Shown here: positions 61,174-64,000 of the stretch, one piece after another
Layout of the letters: each line of letters starts with the position of its first letter
Numbering within the stretch: position 1 is the stretch's first letter
Assembly: GCF_014084125.1 (NCBI RefSeq)
Contig: NZ_CP048405.1
Coordinates: 5,828,001 to 5,892,000 of the forward strand
Reading direction: 5' to 3'
Origin: Streptacidiphilus sp. PB12-B1b
GTDB taxonomy: Bacteria; Actinomycetota; Actinomycetes; Streptomycetales; Streptomycetaceae
DNA length: 64,000 nt
Made by a program: the position numbers and the translations under genes
Notes under the pieces: generated by a model
Told to the model about the DNA's origin: nothing
Seen by the model: only the letters and a program-made list of their open reading frames with translations
Database searches by the model: none

Positions 61174-61824
61174 TCAGTGGGCGACGGTGAAGCGGCGTCC
61201 GATGTGCCGGGGCGTCTCGATCTCGTCCACCAGCGCCACCGCGTAGTCCTCGACGCTGATGCGGCTGCGGCCCTCGTCGTCGGTGACCAGCTGCTCGGTC
61301 CCGGTGCGGTAGCTGCCGGTGCGGTCGCCGGGCTCGATGGTCGCGGCCGGGCTGAGCACGGTCCAGCGGACGTCCTCGACGCCGTTGTAGTAGTCCTGGG
61401 CGTCGCCGTGGGCGTGCATGATCTGCAGCAGCCCCTCGGGCAGGCCCGGGCTGTCCCAGACCCTGACGCCGGGGGCGGCCTCCAGGCTGCCCGCGCCGCC
61501 GACGGCGATCAGCCGGGGTGCGGCCGCGCCGAGCGTGCGCACCCCCTCGACCAGGGCCCGGGCGGCGGGCTCGATCAGCGCGGCGTGGCCCGGCCCGTCG
61601 CCCCCGCCGACGGCGCTGACCAGGACGTCCTGCCCCTGGGCGACCCGGGCGACGGCCGCCGGGTCGAGCGCGTCCCCGGCGGCGACGGTCAGGCCCTCGG
61701 CCCGCAGGGTGTAGCCGGACGGATCCCGGACGACGGCGGTGACCCGGTGGCCGCGCGACAGCGCCTCGCTGACGATGCCCCGGCCGATGGTTCCGCCTGC
61801 TCCGATGACGGCGATGCTGGCCAT
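61174..61824 (-). CDS. NAD(P)-binding oxidoreductase, atypical SDR (YwnB/NmrA-like)
   Basis: A 216-residue Rossmann protein with IAVIGAGGTIGRGIVSEALSRGH and LVSAVGGGD, and a C-terminal RISVEDYAVALVDEIE typical of flavin-reductase-like atypical SDRs. It lacks the Tyr-x3-Lys pair. It may be a quinone or flavin reductase or regulator. Terminal HIGRRFTVAH is usual for the family. Confidence 0.82.
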   Translation of the reverse strand: MASIAVIGAGGTIGRGIVSEALSRGHRVTAVVRDPSGYTLRAEGLTVAAGDALDPAAVARVAQGQDVLVSAVGGGDGPGHAALIEPAARALVEGVRTLGAAAPRLIAVGGAGSLEAAPGVRVWDSPGLPEGLLQIMHAHGDAQDYYNGVEDVRWTVLSPAATIEPGDRTGSYRTGTEQLVTDDEGRSRISVEDYAVALVDEIETPRHIGRRFTVAH

Positions 61825-61871
61825 GACGGCTGCCCTTCTGTGGATGGTGGTGGCTGTACCGGTGATAATCC

Positions 61872-61883
61872 CTGACGCGTCAG
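61872..61883. promoter_or_regulatory. 12-bp palindrome upstream of the reductase gene
   Basis: CTGACGCGTCAG is a perfect palindrome in an AT-rich stretch 48-59 bases upstream of the reductase start. Its position and size fit a MarR operator. It also lies upstream of a nearby region ending the amidohydrolase gene. Confidence 0.5.
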
Positions 61884-61927
61884 ATTTATTTCCGGGGCGC
61901 GCCGGGCCGCGCCGCAGCTTTGCGGAG

Positions 61928-61975
61928 CCGGGTCGGAGGGCGGGTCGGAGGCCGGGTCAGAAACCGGGTCAGAGG
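61928..61975. repeat. Four 12-bp tandem repeats across the amidohydrolase stop
   Basis: Four imperfect copies of a 12-base unit (CCGGGTCGGAGG, GCGGGTCGGAGG, CCGGGTCAGAAA, CCGGGTCAGAGG) run 61928-61975. The minus-strand stop (61969-61971) lies in the last copy. Multiples of 3 keep the frame, so the repeat duplicates the stop-codon context. Confidence 0.6.
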
Positions 61976-63147
61976 CCGTAGAGGCGGCGGGCGTTGCCCG
62001 AGGCCAGCATCGCGGCCAGCCGGTGCGCGTCGGCCGGGCCGCAGGCCCCCTCCCGGATCCAGTCGGCCAGCAGCGCGCCCAGGGCGTGCCGGAAGGCGGC
62101 GGCGCCGGTCAGGAACAGCTCGGGCAGGCCGAAGGCGTCGGTGGAGAACAGCACCTTGCCGAACGGCGCCAGCTCCAGGAACTCCCCCAGCACCCGGACC
62201 GCGCCCGGCCCGGTGTACGACAGGGTCAGCCCCAGGTCGCAGTGGACGTGCGGGAACGCCTGGGCCAGCCAGGCGGCCTGCCGGTGGTAGGGGTGGCCGT
62301 GCAGCAGCACCAGCGGGACGCCGCTCGGCTCGACCGCGCGGACGAACGGGGTGAGCAGCGAGGGATCGGCCCGGTGCAGGGTCAGGTCCGGGTCGCCGAA
62401 GCCGGTGTGCAGCTGGATCGGCAGGCCCAGGTCCACCGCCGTCCACAGCAGGTGCCGCAGCAGCACCGGGTGGTCCAGCCGGGCGGCCGGGGCGGCCAGC
62501 CACTCCCCGGCCGCCCGGGCCGTCTCGGCGGCGGACGGGCGGGCCGGGTCCAGCTCCAGACCGTGGCGGTAGGCGGCGACGGACTTGACCGCGATCGCGT
62601 CCCGCTCCCGGACGGTCGCGGCCAGGGCCTCGGCGACGTCCGCGCCGAAGCGGGCGGCGGTGGTGCCGCTGCCCCCGGCCGGGCCGCCGTCCGGGCCGCC
62701 GTCCGAGCCGCCGTCCGAGCTGCTGTGCAGCCGTTCGGCCACCTGCTCCAGCCGCACCACCTCGCGGACCCGGGCGCCGCCGGCCCGGGCCAACGCCGGG
62801 AGGTCCAGCAGCGGGGCCCCGGCCGCCTCGGTGAGTCCGGTGTCGACCAGGCAGGCGTCCAGCGCGGCGGCCCGCAGCAGCGCCCCGGTGGCCCGCTGCG
62901 GGCCCAGCTCGCGGCGGCGGGCCAGGTAGTCCGCCGCGGGGGCGTGCGGCTCCAGGCCGAGCGCCGGGGGGCACCAGCGGCGTACCGCCAGGCCCAGCGC
63001 GCTGTCCCAGGCGCTGGTGCCGGGCGGCTGCGGGCGGTCGGACTCGGTCAGCAGCGAGCCGAAGGCGTCGTCGGACAGGTCGGCGGCGGTGACGCTGTGG
63101 CAGTGGTGGTCCAGCAGCAGCAGCCCCGGCGGCAGCCGGAAGGCCAT
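61969..63147 (-). CDS. FluG-like amidohydrolase (TIM-barrel metal-dependent hydrolase)
   Basis: A 392-residue protein with a metal-binding HxH at the start (LLLDHHCHSVTAADL) and typical amidohydrolase later motifs (IQLHTGFGDPD, LLHGHPYHRQAAWLA, FSTDAFGLPELF). An inserted SDGG/PDGG repeat stretch lies around residues 140-155. It overlaps the glutamine-synthetase-like gene by one base, so the two are translated together. This pair corresponds to the two halves of fungal FluG. Substrate unknown. Confidence 0.83.
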   Translation of the reverse strand: MAFRLPPGLLLLDHHCHSVTAADLSDDAFGSLLTESDRPQPPGTSAWDSALGLAVRRWCPPALGLEPHAPAADYLARRRELGPQRATGALLRAAALDACLVDTGLTEAAGAPLLDLPALARAGGARVREVVRLEQVAERLHSSSDGGSDGGPDGGPAGGSGTTAARFGADVAEALAATVRERDAIAVKSVAAYRHGLELDPARPSAAETARAAGEWLAAPAARLDHPVLLRHLLWTAVDLGLPIQLHTGFGDPDLTLHRADPSLLTPFVRAVEPSGVPLVLLHGHPYHRQAAWLAQAFPHVHCDLGLTLSYTGPGAVRVLGEFLELAPFGKVLFSTDAFGLPELFLTGAAAFRHALGALLADWIREGACGPADAHRLAAMLASGNARRLYGL

Positions 63148-64000
63148 CAGTAGCGCCAGCGGGTGGCGGCGATCACGGCCTCGGGCGGCTGCCCGGCGAA
63201 GGCCGCGGCCTCCGCCCGGCGGACCGCCGCGACGGTGTCGTGCAGCACCTCGCCCAGGGCCTCCCGCAGCACCGCCGACGCCTCGAACGCCGCCAGCGCC
63301 TGCTCGGGGCCGGTCGGCAGCCGGGGGACGCCGTCGGCCGAGGCCGGATCGCCGCGCACCTCCGGCGGCAGCACCGCTCCGGCGTCCATCCCGGCCAGAC
63401 CGGCCGCGATCACCCCGCCCACCGCCAGGTACGGATTGGCCGCCCCGTCGAAGCACTTGACCTCGGCGTTGGCGCTCTCCGGCCGGTCCGGCAGCCCCGG
63501 CACCAGCCGCAGCGCGGCCTCGCGGTTCTCCGGGCCCCAGCACTGGAAGGCCCCGGCCCAGTGCGAGGGCACCAGCCGCAGATGGCTGGACGGGCCGGGC
63601 GCGCCCAGCGCCAGCAGCGCGGGCAGCTCCGCCAGCACCCCGGCCAGGAACGCCTCGCCCTGCGCGGTCAGCCCGTGCCGTCCGGGGCCGCCGGTCAGCA
63701 GGTTCTGCGGCGCCGCGTCCGGCCCCGTGCGCCAGACGCTCAGGTGCAGGTGGGCGCCGCTGCCGACGCCGCCGGGGGCGAACGCCGGGGCGAACGAGGC
63801 GCGCAGGCCGTGCGCGGCGGAGACCGCCCGCAGGGTGTGCCGGACCAGGACGGCGGTGTCGGCCGCGCCGACCGGCCCCTCCGGCGCCACCGAGACCTCG
63901 AACTGGCCCTCGGCGTACTCCGGATGGATCTGCTGCACCGTCAGGCCCTGCTCCGCCAGGGCGGAGAGGATGTCCCGCAGGTAGTCGGAGAGGTCGGTCA
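63147..64000 (-). CDS. Glutamine-synthetase-like protein, C-terminal part (partial)
   Basis: At least 284 residues of a GS family I/III-type protein; its start lies to the right of the window. Visible GS motifs are EGQFEVSVAP, APGGVGSGAHLHLSVW (ATP/ammonium site region), ENREAALRLVPG and EVKCFDGAANPYLAVGGVIAAGLAGMD. It differs from canonical GlnA (no NGSGMH, no adenylylation Tyr context seen), so gamma-glutamylation of an amine other than ammonia is likely, as in GlnA2-4 paralogues or the FluG-like type. Confidence 0.85.
   Translation of the reverse strand, partial: TDLSDYLRDILSALAEQGLTVQQIHPEYAEGQFEVSVAPEGPVGAADTAVLVRHTLRAVSAAHGLRASFAPAFAPGGVGSGAHLHLSVWRTGPDAAPQNLLTGGPGRHGLTAQGEAFLAGVLAELPALLALGAPGPSSHLRLVPSHWAGAFQCWGPENREAALRLVPGLPDRPESANAEVKCFDGAANPYLAVGGVIAAGLAGMDAGAVLPPEVRGDPASADGVPRLPTGPEQALAAFEASAVLREALGEVLHDTVAAVRRAEAAAFAGQPPEAVIAATRWRY

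Overview
The window is chromosomal DNA from a very high-GC actinomycete, most probably a member of the Streptomycetaceae (Streptomyces, Kitasatospora or Streptacidiphilus). The reasons are the strong G/C bias at third codon positions, GTG and TTG starts, and several proteins typical of that family: a streptophobe membrane protein, an SGM_5486-type 40-residue peptide, a DUF3099 protein, a small C-C-C-H protein often labelled 'acetone carboxylase', an AmaP/Asp23 cluster and an ethylmalonyl-CoA pathway operon. I see no insertion sequence, phage gene, CRISPR array, rRNA or origin. One tRNA (initiator Met) is present. Both ends cut a gene: a GAF-domain sensor kinase on the left and a glutamine-synthetase-like gene on the right.

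Left part, 0-31 kb, is mainly conserved housekeeping. It holds an MHYT sensor with a TTA codon, an Rv1747-like FHA-ABC exporter, serB, a SixA-type phosphatase, a CynX-type MFS exporter divergent from a GntR regulator with a palindrome between them, the fabG-fabI pair, tRNA-fMet, tldD-tldE, moaA, a glutaryl-CoA-dehydrogenase-like enzyme, a zinc alcohol dehydrogenase, a DEDDh exonuclease with BRCT domain, SURF1, a GH15 enzyme, a five-gene overlapping Asp23/AmaP envelope-stress operon, an enoyl-CoA hydratase, a small HTH protein and an ABC-F ATPase.

Middle part, 31-45 kb, is an exopolysaccharide locus. Seven tightly packed minus-strand genes (39225-40778 down to 32303-33436) encode a polyprenyl-phosphate sugar transferase, an O-antigen-ligase/Wzy protein, a MurJ-like flippase, a polysaccharide deacetylase, a glycosyltransferase, a kinase-less Wzz-type chain-length protein and a CelD/FemAB-like acyltransferase. 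A convergent gene encodes a GH26-like secreted glycanase. Beyond an AT-rich inverted-repeat region lie a second glycosyltransferase and a 14-TM MFS protein fused to three carboxypeptidase-regulatory-like beta repeats. Together they look like a Wzx/Wzy-type system with its own modifying and cutting enzymes. This is the best candidate in the window for an undescribed system.

Right part, 45-57.8 kb, holds an SRPBCC protein, a Nudix hydrolase and an ethylmalonyl-CoA pathway block: a two-module 3-hydroxyacyl-CoA dehydrogenase, a TetR regulator, crotonyl-CoA carboxylase/reductase, ethylmalonyl-CoA mutase, malyl/methylmalyl-CoA lyase, a MaoC hydratase and methylsuccinyl-CoA dehydrogenase, ended by a classical terminator. 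psd and pssA (phosphatidylethanolamine synthesis) follow. The last 6 kb holds a DHA2 drug exporter divergent from a double Lrp/AsnC regulator, a MarR regulator with an NAD(P)-binding reductase, and an amidohydrolase overlapping a glutamine-synthetase-like gene, a pairing that resembles a split fungal FluG.
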